Below are positions 41,131-52,073 of a DNA stretch of 64,000 nt, one piece after another. The notes beneath the pieces were generated by a model. It had not been told where the DNA came from. It did not search any database and saw only the letters and a list, made by a program, of their open reading frames with translations. A program made the translations under genes and the position numbers. Source of the DNA: Cichorium intybus (taxonomy: Eukaryota > Streptophyta > Magnoliopsida > Asterales > Asteraceae); NCBI GenBank assembly GCA_023525715.1, contig CM042017.1:80496357-80560356 (forward strand), written 5' to 3'. Within the stretch, counting starts at the first letter, position 1, and each line of letters starts with the position of its first letter.

Positions 41131-41162
41131 TCGGGACGAAATTTCCTTTAACGGGGGGATGA

Positions 41163-44100
41163 TGTGACAACCGTCAAAAATAGGTCAACAAAATTCAACG
41201 AAAGTCAACAAAGTCAACTGAGGCATACAGTGGGATAACATGTTGTAATGTAAGTTTCATAACCTTGGTATTATACAACTGAATATTATAATACTACACG
41301 CACTAGTTGAGAACAGTTATCGAATAAGCACTATAAATACGCAAAATAAATTACAGCAGCGTAGAAATTCGATAAACACACGAACATTATTTTGATATAA
41401 ATAATATTCATAACACGATTTATTCGTGAATACGAACCCGTGGATATATAGAACGTCAAAAACGGAGTTCGTATGTGAAAGATACAACGATTAAACCGCT
41501 GTGAACGGATAAATGTACACAGGGTTTGAACGCGAAATACAAAATGTGGTATCTTAAACATTAAATATATGATAATAAGTCATATAGTATGAAGCGTAAT
41601 ATTATCTAGTATTTAATTCCAAAGCCAAATGTATTTTCCAGTAAAATGCCGAAAATCACGAAATCGGAAGAATACCGCGCTTAGACGCGTATTTCGACAT
41701 CCAACGAGTCATGATTCAATCAAAATAAATGTTTGACAATGTTTTCATACAAAATAATTATTTAGAACTTTGTTTCGTCAAAAACTCATAAAGTTTCACT
41801 AAAACGACTTGCGATTTTATAAAAATCACACACTTTATATAAGTAGGATGCTATTTTTATAAAAACTAAACCACCCCACCCCTACCCCCTCTCATCGGCT
41901 ACAACACCATCTCCCAACACAATCACCACCTTTCAAATCAAAATCTACTAGGCTAAAAAGGCTAGAACTATTTTAATCAAAAGAAATCAAGTTGTAAATC
42001 CTTCAAGATATGCATGTCATCTCATTTGAACACATTCCAACACCCAACACATCTCAAGCTCTCTTCTCTCTTCCTCTCCCTCACTCTCGGCCTCACCATC
42101 TCAAGATCAAGTTCTTGATTCATCAAGATTTGCAACATTCTAAGTGGTGAGTTACACTCCTCTTTTGATTCTAAGACTTTCCATACCAAGTTCATCTCTT
42201 TTACACACACTAACATCCACCAAAATCCATTGGATATTATCTTTGTCCAAAGGTCCTTGAGCTCAAATCTTCATCATCTTCAAGAACCTTGCAAGTCTTC
42301 TTGGTAAGTCATAACCATCTAGTAGTTAAAGTTCTAAATACCTTCATTTACTCTTTTACACACAAATACTCACGGAGATCCATTGGATAATAGCTTTGTC
42401 CAAGAGTCCTCCGGGTCCTAGAACCAAACTCTTCAATCTCCTACCAAGAAACCTTAAGATCTACCACTCAAGGTGAGTTCATACCCTTCATTTTCACTTT
42501 TATCCAAGTTTTAGGGGGAGAATACAAGTTTAACCATAAATATGATGTATTTATGAAAAGTTTTTGATACGTTCTTGATATATTATATGTTCATGGTTTA
42601 GTCATCTTATTCTAAAGTGATTGGCACAAACAAAATGGATTATGGCAAACTATAATACACATTTAGTCAAAGGAAATAACCATCTAGACGTTTACACATA
42701 TTTGTCACCAACAAAACTTTATAGTTTATGTGGTTGACAAAATGGTCATGAAAATGATACTTTATATAAATATTTGACAAAGGATGTGAAAATACACCTA
42801 TTAAAATGGTCTAAGTAAACAAGATGCCACTATCTTTACGTCAAAACTACTATTTAGTAAAAAGATTGTTATTACGACGTAATAATGACTTTTGGACTTA
42901 TAACGTCATAATAATTTTTGGAAATGTTATTTTATAAAGAAGTTGGTATTTAAAACTAAAAGAACTATATTTTAGTAACGAGTACAAGAATTACCATTTA
43001 GAAAAATCAATATTATTTCCTATAAAATGATGAGGTTTAAAAAGTGTTGCCATCACTTAAATAAAATGACTAAATAAACTTCTTACCATGACATTATTGT
43101 ATGAACTTTAAACTATCTTCGACATGTATATATTTAGTGTTTTAGATGTAAGAAATCGTGCATTTCAACTCATCGACATCTTTTAGATCTAAATATACCA
43201 ATACAACGGGAAACTTTTATATAAATTATAAAGGGTATAATTTATGGAACGAACGACAAGAAACAGTAAGACATACTAAACATGATTATATAAATTATAA
43301 AATGTATAATTTATGGAACGAACGACAAGAAACGGCAGATATGTTAAAGATAATTATATAACAATATAATTATTACATACTATAACTATCATTGACATTT
43401 TGATAATTACGAATACAAACGGATTTTCAGTACACTTACACACTATAATTATCATTGACATTTTGATAATGACAAATACAAACGGATTTTCAGTACACTT
43501 ATACACTATAATTATCATGGACAAATTTGATAGTTATAAACATAAGGGATTTTTATTTCAATGCAAAACGGTATTCACTATGCTACGAAAAAGGATATGA
43601 CATGTGCGTTGGGTAATATTGTGAGACAGTGCTTCACGGTACTAAAAAGAGTACACATTAAATCATGGATTATAACCTAAATCAGGTATGAGCGGGATAG
43701 TTGTATATAGATCTATATGGGATTGACAATCCCCACCTATGGTTGTTCGCTACAACTACGACCGACGGGTCAAGGGTGGCAAATGTCTTCACTATTACGA
43801 CGCCTGAAGAACGTCGTGCCAGGTCACTAGGTCATAGCAAGGTTATAATAACTCACAAATTAACAACAAACGTCCTGTATTTGTAGAAAACATCTTTAAA
43901 AGGGTTTCACTTAAATGTGAAACTACATGATATACTTTTCAAAGATTCAAACAAGAATTTTCACTATTTCACTACGAAACGTATATCGCTATCATATTAC
44001 GAGAACTTTCACTATTACACTATGAGTTTTTCACTATGACACTATGGGTTTTCACTATTACGCTAAGAAAGTTTACACTATTTCTCTACGGGTTTTATGG

Positions 44101-44760
44101 AAATTAAAGCCACATTTCGGAAGATACAAATATAAGTACTATTTTACTTATTCATACGAGTTTTATGAAATTTAAAACTACATTCCGACAAGATACATAT
44201 GAGTATGGTTTTCACTATTACACTACGAGCTTTTCACTATTTCACTACGAGCTTTTCACCGTTAATCTATGAACGTTTTCACTATTACGCTACGAGCTTA
44301 TCACTATTTCATTTCGAACGTTTACACTATTACGCTACGAGCTTTCCACTATTACACTACGAATGTTTTTCACTATTACACTACGAGCTTTTTACTATTT
44401 CACTACGAACATTTTCGCTATTACACTACGAGCTTTTACAAAGGAATCACTATATTTCTCACTACAAAAATCTTATGAACTCACCAACGTAATGTTGACA
44501 CTTGTAAAATTACTTGTATTCTCAGGGAATCGTTAATCAAGAACAGGTAAACCTTTGGGCGAGACGCGAAGACGTTTTCGTTTAATACTTTTGATGTCAT
44601 GATATAATTGGATCGAAACGATATTATCAAACTGTGTAATCTTCAAATTTTAATACATGATAGTTGTTATTTACTTATGTTTGATTGTATGCAATGGTTG
44701 TGATACTATGTGCCGTTCCACCCTCCGATGATTCCGCCATCGTGGTTTGGGGGTGTGACA
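41163..44760 (+). repeat. Gypsy 3' LTR
   Basis: Same length as the 5' LTR and differs by scattered substitutions and small indels (two substitutions in the first 90 bp, fewer elsewhere by eye). It carries the same internal tandem repeats, with the TTTTCACTATTACACTACGA units at about 43960-44450. Confidence 0.92.
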
Positions 44761-44765
44761 CTTTG

Positions 44766-45570
44766 GCTTTGGTAAATTAATTTATTACTCTTTGTAGGTC
44801 CCAAACCACCAAAGCTATTCAAATGACTAGATGTGTTAGTATTGAACTCTACGCCATAGTAGTGGATCTCGAGGGTAGTTATGGACGAGAGCATAAATAA
44901 GTTAGGATTCATTATTATCTTATCTCTTTGATACTTTTTAAAAGATTATTGAGTTTTTGTTGCTTTTGTAGGATGATACCACATTTGAAAAACAAACCAC
45001 ACTCATTTTTGCTTGTTGTTTCACATACAATCCTTATAACATGTAAGCCGTATTATTTTCTAATATAAGTAAACAAATATGTGTTTTCTGTAAACAATAA
45101 TTTGGTTAGTTGAGGTAGTTTGTCCTGTGTAAGAGGTGTCATAATCTTGGGTATGAATATGCTACAGATAAGCCTATTTTCAGAATTGATCCTGGTGCAT
45201 TGTCTTTACATGTATTTAAAAAAAAAATCATTTATTAGCACTAAGGGACAACTTTGGTTTATCAACCATTAACCTTTAATTCATAACAGTGATCAAGCAT
45301 GAGCTTGCCTACTGCGTATGTTCAATCTTCGATTTTGAATCAATTGAAACAAAAGATAGTGATTGTATTTTGTATCTACCTCTAATATACGTCTTGCAAT
45401 GATAATGAATGATGATACTAGCCTTGATATATTGACATAAAAAAGGTTAGGGAATACTCCAGTAACTAAGTTTCTCAACCATTTGGATTTAATCTTATGG
45501 TGGAAGTACTTGTTATGTATTTGGATCACAATATTTAATAAGTTATATCATTTGATTCTAGAGTAAGTAA
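44766..45570. other. No gene recognised
   Basis: AT-rich sequence. A stretch near 44828-44866 (TAGATGTGTTAGTATTGAAC) resembles one left of the gypsy element near 33003-33043 (TAGATGTGTTGGTATTGAAC), so an older duplicated repeat surrounds the insertion. Confidence 0.45.
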
Positions 45571-45574
45571 GACT

Positions 45575-45745
45575 AAATTATTGCCCAGCGGCACAAGGTG
45601 TTGTCCTCCTTACTTGAGGTCGAGGGTTCAAGTCTCGTTAGAGACATAGATGATATTAAGGTGTAATTTAGCTGTAGGAGTAGGTTAGTTTGCTGTTCTA
45701 AAAAAATAAAAAATAAATAAATAACAAAAAAAAAAAATTAAAAAA
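45575..45745 (+). mobile_element. tRNA-derived SINE
   Basis: A polymerase III promoter is readable: box A TTGCCCAGCGG (45581-45591) and box B GGTTCAAGTCT (45625-45635), about 34 bp apart as in tRNA genes and plant SINEs. The body ends in an A-rich tail (AAAAAAATAAAAAATAAATA and further A runs) near 45700-45740. A target duplication was not established. A tRNA gene is unlikely because no acceptor stem or anticodon arm can be drawn. Confidence 0.65.
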
Positions 45746-45959
45746 TCAATGATACTCAACCACCGAAAGAAATATCTATTGAAGGAAAACGGAAATAATC
45801 TTATTTTATTACCTATTTATTTATTATAGTGGAGGTAGAATCGAAAAGCTAGAAATAGATAAAAAAAAGAAGCAACTAATGCTTATAAGCGCTTGCAAGT
45901 TCAGAAAGTGTTTAGTTGCTCTCATATCAAGACTTGCATGTTGGGCTATTCGAAAGACA

Positions 45960-46080
45960 TGTGTCTTGATCAATGTTTTGAAAACCGGACCGGTGATCGA
46001 ACCGTTCGGTTTACCGGTTCGATGGTTCAACCGGTCCGATCGGTCGGACCGGTCCAAAAAACCGGATAACGTCATTATTA
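45960..46080. mobile_element. GC-rich palindromic DNA-transposon fragment
   Basis: Starts GTTTTGAAAACCGGACCGG and contains repeated ACCGGTT, CGGACCGGTC and CCGGTTCGATGGTTCAACC. Sequences of this kind are frequent termini of plant DNA transposons. Only one end is clear, so the superfamily is left open. Confidence 0.4.
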
Positions 46081-46423
46081 CGTTATAAATAATTATATAA
46101 TTATAATAAATAAAAATATATAAGAAACATCTAACAATTAAAATACCAATACAATATGAAACTTAAATAAAAAAAATCAAGGTTTTAGTGTTTCTTTACA
46201 ACCTAGCTAGCCTTTTATAGAATTCAATTAATTGAAGTAAACGATCGATATAATAAATATAAAAAAAGAAATAGGAGAAAGAGAGTTATAATTATAGTTG
46301 TAGTTTTATATATATGAGAAAATGACTAAAATAGCATAATCCTTTAGGGGTTTTCCTCAAAATAGCCAAAAAATCGGACTATGGCACGAAATAACCAACG
46401 AAAACGCCGGTCGCAGCCTAGGG

Positions 46424-46545
46424 CTGCGTTTTCCTCCCGACGGCTGCGTTTTCCTCTCCCTCATCGCCGGCTGCGTTTTGCTCTCCTTCCCCTGCGTTTT
46501 CCTCCCCTTCCCCTGCGTTTTCCTCCGTTTTCCTCCCACATGTTC
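46424..46545 (+). repeat. CTGCGTTTTCCTC tandem motif
   Basis: Five to six copies of GGCTGCGTTTTCCTC or CCCTGCGTTTTCCTCC. The reverse complement (GGAAAACGCAG) recurs at 48717-48770, upstream of the first transposase gene, and CTGCGTTTTC also starts the 22-bp array at 52079. Confidence 0.75.
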
Positions 46546-46569
46546 TTGAGGTTCTTGGTGGCTGATGAG

Positions 46570-47290
46570 TTTAATTGTAATTTTTGTCCAACTTTGAACA
46601 CTTGTCATTTGTTCATACGAACTCGGATTGAATTGAAGTTTTTTTTAACGTGAAATGTATGAGTAGATGTGTTCACAAACATGATTAACAAAAACTTTTG
46701 ATGTCGGAAAGTGTTCCTTTTGAACCTCTAAACAAGGTTGTCGGTAAAGTTTAATAATTATTTGTCCAACTTTGAACCCTCGTTGTTTGTTCATACGAAC
46801 TCCGATTTAGTTGAAATTTTTTTTAACGTGAAGTGTAATACTAGATGTGTTCACAAACATGATTAACCAAATGATTTGATGTCGGAAAAATTTAATTTTT
46901 GAAAGTCTAAAGAAGGTTGTCGGTAACGTTTAATTATTTTTTGTCCAACTTTGAACGGTCGTAGTTTCTCCATACGAACTCCGATTTAATTGAATTGTTT
47001 TTAACGTGAAGTGTATTAGTAGATGTGTTCACAAATATGATGAACCAAATTATTTGATGTCCGAAAAATTTACTTTTTGAAGGTCTAAAGAAGGTTGTCG
47101 GTAACGTTTAATTATTTTTTGTCCAACTTTGAACGGTCGTAGTTTCTCCATACGAACTACGATTTACTTGAATTTTTTTTAACGTGAAATGTATTAGTAG
47201 ATGTGTTCACAAACATGATTAACCCAATTATTTGATGTCCGAAAGATTTACTTTTGAAGGTCTAAAGAAGGTTGTCGGTAACGTTTATAT
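46570..47290 (+). repeat. About 180-bp tandem repeat, four units
   Basis: Four direct units, starting near 46570, 46755, 46937 and 47117, share TTTTTGTCCAACTTTGAAC, CATACGAACTCCGATTTA, AACGTGAAGTGTATTAGTAG, ATGTGTTCACAAACATGATT and AAGGTTGTCGGTAACGTTTA. Units 3 and 4 are the most alike. Unit length is in the satellite range, but only four copies are present. Confidence 0.88.
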
Positions 47291-47404
47291 AGAAAGTGTA
47301 AATATTAATATTTAGTATTGATATTAAACAAAAACAAAGACAAATATTATAAAAGCATATCTTAATAAAGAGGTTACATGATAATAGAAACATACGCAAT
47401 AGTT

Positions 47405-47760
47405 CTAATTACTATCACATAAATTTGGGAAATCAAGAGGATATATTTTTTTCTCTGCAAGCACCCAATTGTTTTTCCTTTTTATTTCTTTGACCTTAAT
47501 TTGCAGCTCCATCTCGCCCTGTTCAACAGCCTCCTTTTGTTTTTGCACCCAGATAGTTGCTTGTTTGATATATTGTTGTGTCTTTTTGACCCATTTTATT
47601 TTTTTGACAACCTCTTCCTGCATTTCATCCAATTGTTTTTTTGCTGCCTAATAGATTTGTTTTGAGATTCAATCTCATATTCTTTCTGTATAACTAGTTT
47701 TCTAAGGTCTTCAGGCATGAGCCAAGGTTTTCATTGTCGGTCTGAGGATGAAGCAGACAT
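47405..47760 (-). pseudogene. Coiled-coil protein gene CC-b (YPxxFP family), broken
   Basis: The intact C-terminal frame (47632-47405) encodes a Lys/Glu-rich coiled coil (EEVVKKIKWVKKTQQYIKQA, then WVQKQKEAVEQGEMELQIKV) ending in KKIYPLDFPNLCDSN. Upstream, a homologous start (MSASSSDRQ, ATG at 47760-47758) is followed by an in-frame TGA and, after PEDLRKLVIQKEYEIESQ, a frameshift near 47640. It resembles the genes at 48084-48488 and 51571-52017 in layout: Ser-rich start, a (M)PE/DKI segment, a coiled coil with repeated W-I/V, and YPxxFP near the end. A TATA-like TATATAT lies at 47831-47837. Function unknown. Location beside MULE transposases suggests an accessory gene. Confidence 0.6.
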
Positions 47761-48083
47761 ATTTGGGCTACGATATTTTCGATGAGTGAAAATTGTTTGG
47801 TGTGAAGATTGTTAAGGTGAAATAAGGTACATATATAAGACATTTAGAATGGGTTGGTAGGTGGGAAATAATAATACAAGGGAGGGGGTTGATGTGACCA
47901 TTAAATATAAAGATATATAGAGTACTGAGATACATAAAGTGATACAAACAATAAGTACTGAGATACAAACAATAAACGACAAATGACTACTGAGACCCTA
48001 AATACCAACCTTGAAATAGAAATAATTAATACCTACGAAATTCATACTTAAGAAAATATATTAGATAATACAAAATAATAAAA

Positions 48084-48488
48084 CTAATCTTTAATTTGCC
48101 TCTCAGGAAACTCATATGGATAGTTTTTTTTCATATTAGCTACCCAAAACTTTTTTTCGGTAATTTCTTGACCAAGTGACAATACATTATCCATCTCTCG
48201 ATCAATGTTTGCTTTGGTTGACTTAATCCATTTCTCAGCTTCTATTACTTCTTGTTTTTTTGAAGCTATCCAACTTTTTTTACCGTTAAGTAATCTCCGT
48301 TGACCCTCTAAGAATTTTGTATCTTCACTAATTGATTGAATTTATTTGTCGACTTCAGAGGCGCTGTGAAGGAGAATTCTTTTCATTTCCTCTGGCATCC
48401 TATCATCAATAGTAGGTGGAATTGTTGATGTAGAAGGAGCCTTGCGTTTTTCCAATACCCGTTTTAACTTCTGAGATTGACCAGACAT
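48084..48488 (-). pseudogene. Coiled-coil protein gene CC-a (YPxxFP family), one nonsense codon
   Basis: A 135-codon frame from ATG 48488-48486 to TAG 48086-48084. It reads MSGQSQKLKRVLEKRKA, then IDDRMPEEMKRILLHSASEV, a single in-frame TAA, then a coiled coil (KKQEVIEAEKWIKSTKANID) and the ending KKNYPYEFPERQIKD. Apart from that one stop the frame is open, so the gene died recently or the stop is a sequencing error. TATATAAA at 48559-48566 lies about 70 bp upstream on the coding strand. The gene is divergent from transposase 1, with about 580 bp between their ATGs. Function unknown. The three-member family in this window is an original observation. Confidence 0.65.
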
Positions 48489-48589
48489 GTTTACAAAAAA
48501 TAAAAATTACTAAATTTGATTAATCGTGTAGATGTGATACTTGACATGAAAAAATTAATTTATATAGAAATTAGGGAAATCGTATGTCT

Positions 48590-48960
48590 TAGTTTGACTA
48601 CGAAATAAGTGGGTTTGACTGCGAAATGCAGTGAAATGTCATGTCCATAGGGTACTCTACATTGTCTTGTAATAGGGAGCAGTGTCTTGTCTTGTCAACG
48701 ACATAATATGTATACGGAAAACGCAGCCCATCTAGAGGAATTCGCAGCCCATCTAGAGGAAAACGCAGGCCATGAGAGCCCGTATAGTGTCCATGCAGTG
48801 AAATGTCATGTCCATAGGGTACTCTATAGTGTCATGTAATAGGGAGCAGTGTATTGTCTTGTCAACATGAGTTTCTGCTAGTTTGACTACGAAATAAGTG
48901 GGTTACACTAACTAATGCAGTGAAAACTCATGTCCATATGATAATCTATAGTTTTTAGCA
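48590..48960. promoter_or_regulatory. Divergent promoter region of CC-a and transposase 1, with repeats
   Basis: A unit of about 160 bp containing TGCAGTGAAATGTCATGTCC and AATAGGGAGCAGTGT occurs twice (about 48630 and 48793), with a third partial copy at about 48916. TTTGACT motifs, which contain the WRKY W-box core TTGACY, occur near 48594, 48611 and 48881. GGAAAACGCAG motifs lie at 48717-48770. Confidence 0.55.
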
Positions 48961-49002
48961 AAAGGTAGGGTGTGTAGTCAACAGTAATCGAAATGAGTAG
49001 GA

Positions 49003-49009
49003 TATAAAT
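49003..49009 (+). promoter_or_regulatory. TATA box of transposase 1
   Basis: TATAAAT stands 58 bp before the ATG at 49067, in a normal position for a transcript with a 5' leader of about 30 bases. Confidence 0.6.
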
Positions 49010-49066
49010 ACGTGGATATATCCATACTTTGTAATCAATCAGTTTGTATTTCAATTATTATCCAAA

Positions 49067-50417
49067 ATGAGTACATCAACCAAGCAACACAAACAAAGCT
49101 TTACCCGCCTTCCCCTCTTCTTCCATAACCTTCAAATTGCGAACCCACATACAATCACTAGCATAAAGCAAGATGCCCAGAAACGATTTGAATTTTGTTT
49201 TATGGCTGTAGGATGTGTCGTAAGTTGTTATTTTGATCATAATTTTAATCTAATGATCACAACTCTATACTACTAACATTTGTTGTAAACCTTGTTGTAG
49301 ATTCATACATTACTTTCTACCACCCTACCAGTCATTTTCCTGGAGTGCCTACCATTGAATGGACCATACGTCCATACAATGTACGTAGCGGTCTCGGTAG
49401 ATGGAAACCATCAACCTCTACCTATAGCAATCGGTCTTGGAATCTCAGAATCGTTAGATTCGTGGACATGGTTTCTTATGAGACTACATGAATGCATTAG
49501 AAATGCTAGAGAAGTTTCTTTCATTACCAAATTGTCCAATCACTTAGACGTCGCCCTATCTCAAGTGTTCCCACACTGTTACCATGGATATTGTTGCAAA
49601 AGTGTGTTTAAATATTTTGTTGATAGAATGCTAATCTTCCAAGAATGTCCACATATTTTCTGGCAGACTTGCAAGGCTTATGAATTACGTCAATTTGAAC
49701 CGAACTTTGCTATACTTAGAGATGTTTTGGTCCAACACAGGGGCCAAGATATAATGACCTGGTTTGAAGGTATTTCTCAAGAAAAATGGGCATGGGTGAT
49801 GTTCCCTAATTTCCGTTACAACATACTCTCCATAATAATGCCCGATGAGATTCGTTGGGTCTCTGCAGCTCAGCAAGATTTACCAATAATATCACTCCTT
49901 CGGTCTTTCGTTGACATGCTGCAACGTATTTATGCTGATTGCGGTGCTTTAGGAGGTTAATCGTTATTATTTAATTATATTTGTGTGTAAGATACTTTGA
50001 CTTATGCTAATTTCCTAATGATTTGTTTCAGGCATGCTTCATCATGAACTCACCCCGTATGCAGAGAACATACTTTATAGACGAATGCGTAAGTCTGAAC
50101 CATGTGAAGTAACAGAATTATACAACACCGAGTTTTTTGTCCGTGACTTCACGAAAACATATCTTGTTAACCTTCGTGAACACACTTGTGATTGTGGAAA
50201 ATTTAGGAGTTCTGGTATTCCATGTCGTCACGGCCTAGCTGCGTATCGAACCTATATGATGTTACAGGAGGATTTTAATATGGTGAACATTTATTTCACT
50301 ACGGCTGTATATAGAGCTGCATATCAAACGGAAGTGGTGCAGGCTGTACCCCCTCAAAGTGAATGGCATGTACCTGTCAACATGGTGGATCTTTTACCCC
50401 CTTTAGCTTTGTCTTAA
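49067..50417 (+). CDS. MULE transposase-derived protein, DNA-binding domain and catalytic Asp lost
   Basis: Three exons (49067-49219, 49301-49955, 50032-50417) with GT-AG introns join to an open 397-residue frame. Both intron positions match those in the second transposase of this window, which supports the model. The middle part aligns with the MULE transposase core (VSVDGNHQPLPIAIGLG, LDSWTWFLMRLHECI, EKWAWVMFPNFRYNILS). The C-terminal part is a SWIM zinc finger (CDCGKFRSSGIPCRHGLAAY). Compared with the second copy, the N-terminal PB1-like and MuDR zinc-binding domains are missing. DAAHLKG has become LECLPLNG and SDRHAV has become KLSNHLD, so the first two catalytic Asp are lost and it should not cut DNA. 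An open frame with its own TATA box may mean a domesticated gene, or a recently dead copy. Confidence 0.75.
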
Positions 50418-51112
50418 ATGTTTTACCCCCATTAGCTTTGTATTAGATATGTGACCTTTGTGTTAAAAGTATTTCGTTGTTTGATCAAATTATTGCGTTG
50501 TTGACTAAATGTTGGGTAACGTCATTTTGTATTAATTTATAATTATATAAATATTAAAATAATATTAAAAATGCAAAAATATATACCAAAATAACATAAT
50601 ATTCATTTTATTTTAAGGACCTAAAGGTCCTAAACCATGAAAACTTACGATCAATGTTTTCTTTTGATTTCTTTCTTTAAAGACATAAATAAAAGTTTAC
50701 GAAAAAGGTTTTGGTGTTTCCTATTCAACACATGTATTATTTAGTTGGTCCGGGATTCAAGGTTTTGGTTAAGTTTACTTCATGATTGCAAAAGTATGTT
50801 TACCTGTTGGATCTTTGATCTCCACTCCGATTTTTCCATCGATTTTTCCATCGTTTGATCAAATTATTGCATTGTGGACTAAATGTTAAGGACAACATAG
50901 AAATTGAAATTAGAGTCCAACGACGTTACACACATTAGGGAAACTACAAGATCGTTCAGGAAAGTCATATAAGGATTTACTTTACTACCATTACACAATT
51001 CATCACCGTTATATGGTAATTAAACTTTATAAACTAGTATGGCTACAAAAAGCATCCAACTGAGCACTAGGACGATCTTCAAATTTCGATTCTCGAGTTG
51101 AAGCCTTCTTAG
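50418..51112. other. Intergenic, nothing recognised
   Basis: AT-rich sequence between transposase 1 and the GRF gene, on the 3' side of both. No repeat ends were identified. The repeated phrase TTTGATCAAATTATTGC occurs near 50482 and 50855. Confidence 0.45.
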
Positions 51113-51367
51113 TTATCTATCTCTTTGAATTCTGGCAACAACATTGTCTTCATCGACCCACCCATTAAACCCACAGTTTAGCATCTGTATTAATGATATT
51201 ACAGCAAAGGTTATCATATAGTACGATCATATTATAAAACATAGGTGGGTTCGATATTATAATATTACCTTGTTACTACAAGCATAGAACTGTCTTCCTG
51301 GGTTTCTGCTTGTATTCGACACACGTATTAATGTAGGATAACCGCAACAACCACATGTTCTTGCCAT
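51113..51367 (-). CDS. Small GRF-type zinc-finger protein, two exons
   Basis: Exon 1 (51367-51269) encodes MARTCGCCGYPTLIRVSNTS then RNPGRQFYACSNK. Exon 2 (51184-51113) encodes MLNCGFNGWVDEDNVVARIQ then RDR and a stop. Donor AAG/GTAATA and acceptor TACAG/ATG are good. The 56-residue protein is little more than one GRF zinc finger (Cys-rich start, NPGRxFYAC, CxFxxWVDE), a module that binds nucleic acid in several repair and transposon-linked proteins. Plant GRF proteins usually continue with a coiled coil and membrane segment, which is missing here. A coiled-coil gene follows about 200 bp further right on the same strand. I chose ATG 51367 because a canonical TATATAAA stands about 70 bp upstream. 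Confidence 0.7.
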
Positions 51368-51436
51368 TTTATATTTTGTTGATGGAATAAACTCAGATAC
51401 AACATAAAGATACGTGTTAGAGCATAAGAGCACACC

Positions 51437-51444
51437 TTTATATA
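51437..51444 (-). promoter_or_regulatory. TATA box of the GRF gene
   Basis: TATATAAA on the minus strand, about 70 bp before the ATG at 51367. It excludes the longer open frame that would start at 51484 from being the natural start. Confidence 0.6.
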
Positions 51445-51570
51445 GAGATGAAAAGTGGGAAAGATACAGATACAAACAAACCACTCTACCAAGATCTACT
51501 TAATTGTCACATCAACTGTCTAGTATATAGACTGCGATTTGCTTTAATTGGAATAATATAATACATAATA

Positions 51571-52017
51571 TTAATTACTAGGCCACAAATTTGGGAATTG
51601 CAACGGATACATTGTTTTTTCACGGTCGATAAAATCTCCCCTTATCCTACTAACATCCGCAATACGATTTTTTTCTTCCACAAGCTTAGTAACTTCTTGT
51701 TCAGTTTCCTCAATCCAACGTTTAGCATTTTTTAGCTTCATAGACGTATCTTTAACCCAAATTTTAATTTCCTTCAATTTCTCACAAAGGAGTTCTATAC
51801 GGTCATCTAGAATCCTTGTTTTTTCTAGGTCTCTTTTGTTTTCTTCTTCTGCGCGTGTCATCGCATCAAATATATAGTCAGGTATTTTATCTGGTAGTGG
51901 ATCATTCATAGAATATCCTGGCTGACCTGGGCAGACATCGGGAAAAGGGTTAATATCTGAACAAATATAACAATCCTCATCCTCACAATGCCAAGTAGCA
52001 TTTTCAGAAGAACTCAT
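51571..52017 (-). CDS. Coiled-coil protein CC-c (YPxxFP family), intact
   Basis: An open 148-codon frame. The start is acidic and Cys-containing (MSSSENATWHCEDEDCYICS), then comes a Pro-rich stretch (PDVCPGQPGYSMNDPLPDKI) and PDYIFDAMTRAEEENKRDLE. The rest is a long amphipathic helix rich in Glu and Lys (residues about 55-130), ending EKTMYPLQFPNLWPSN. The ending and layout match the two broken genes at 47405-47760 and 48084-48488. A TATAAATA box (52054-52061) is 37-44 bp upstream. It was originally divergent from transposase 2, with the 22-bp repeat array between them, until a copia element entered the array. No known family comes to mind. A multimerising partner of the transposase is a guess from location only. 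Confidence 0.65.
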   Translation of the reverse strand: MSSSENATWHCEDEDCYICSDINPFPDVCPGQPGYSMNDPLPDKIPDYIFDAMTRAEEENKRDLEKTRILDDRIELLCEKLKEIKIWVKDTSMKLKNAKRWIEETEQEVTKLVEEKNRIADVSRIRGDFIDREKTMYPLQFPNLWPSN

Positions 52018-52053
52018 AATGTAACTCCAGAAATGCTAACTAGCTTGTAAAAG

Positions 52054-52061
52054 TATTTATA
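52054..52061 (-). promoter_or_regulatory. TATA box of CC-c
   Basis: TATAAATA on the minus strand, 37-44 bp before the ATG at 52017 and directly next to the 22-bp repeat array. Confidence 0.55.
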
Positions 52062-52073
52062 ACTCTATACAAC

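Larger units (their letters stand above)
33096..44760 (+). mobile_element. Complete Ty3-gypsy (Tekay/Del-like chromovirus) insertion, non-autonomous
   Basis: Flanked by the 5-bp target duplication CTTTG (33091-33095 and 44761-44765). Two LTRs of 3598 bp each begin TGTGACAACC and end GGGTGTGACA, and are nearly identical. The 5' LTR is followed after two bases by the tRNA-Met binding site TGGTATCAGAGC, and GGGGGGATGATG precedes the 3' LTR. The 4.5-kb interior lacks recognisable gag and protease and has a mutated, internally deleted pol. LTR identity says recent movement, while the coding region says it could not move itself, so mobilisation in trans is inferred. Confidence 0.92.

Noticed and set aside
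45575..45745. tRNA gene
   Set aside because: Boxes A and B are present but no acceptor stem or anticodon arm can be drawn, and an A-rich tail follows. A SINE fits better.
51368..51484. N-terminal extension of the GRF protein to 51484
   Set aside because: The extension covers the TATA box and untranslated leader. The start at 51367 fits the promoter and the family better.
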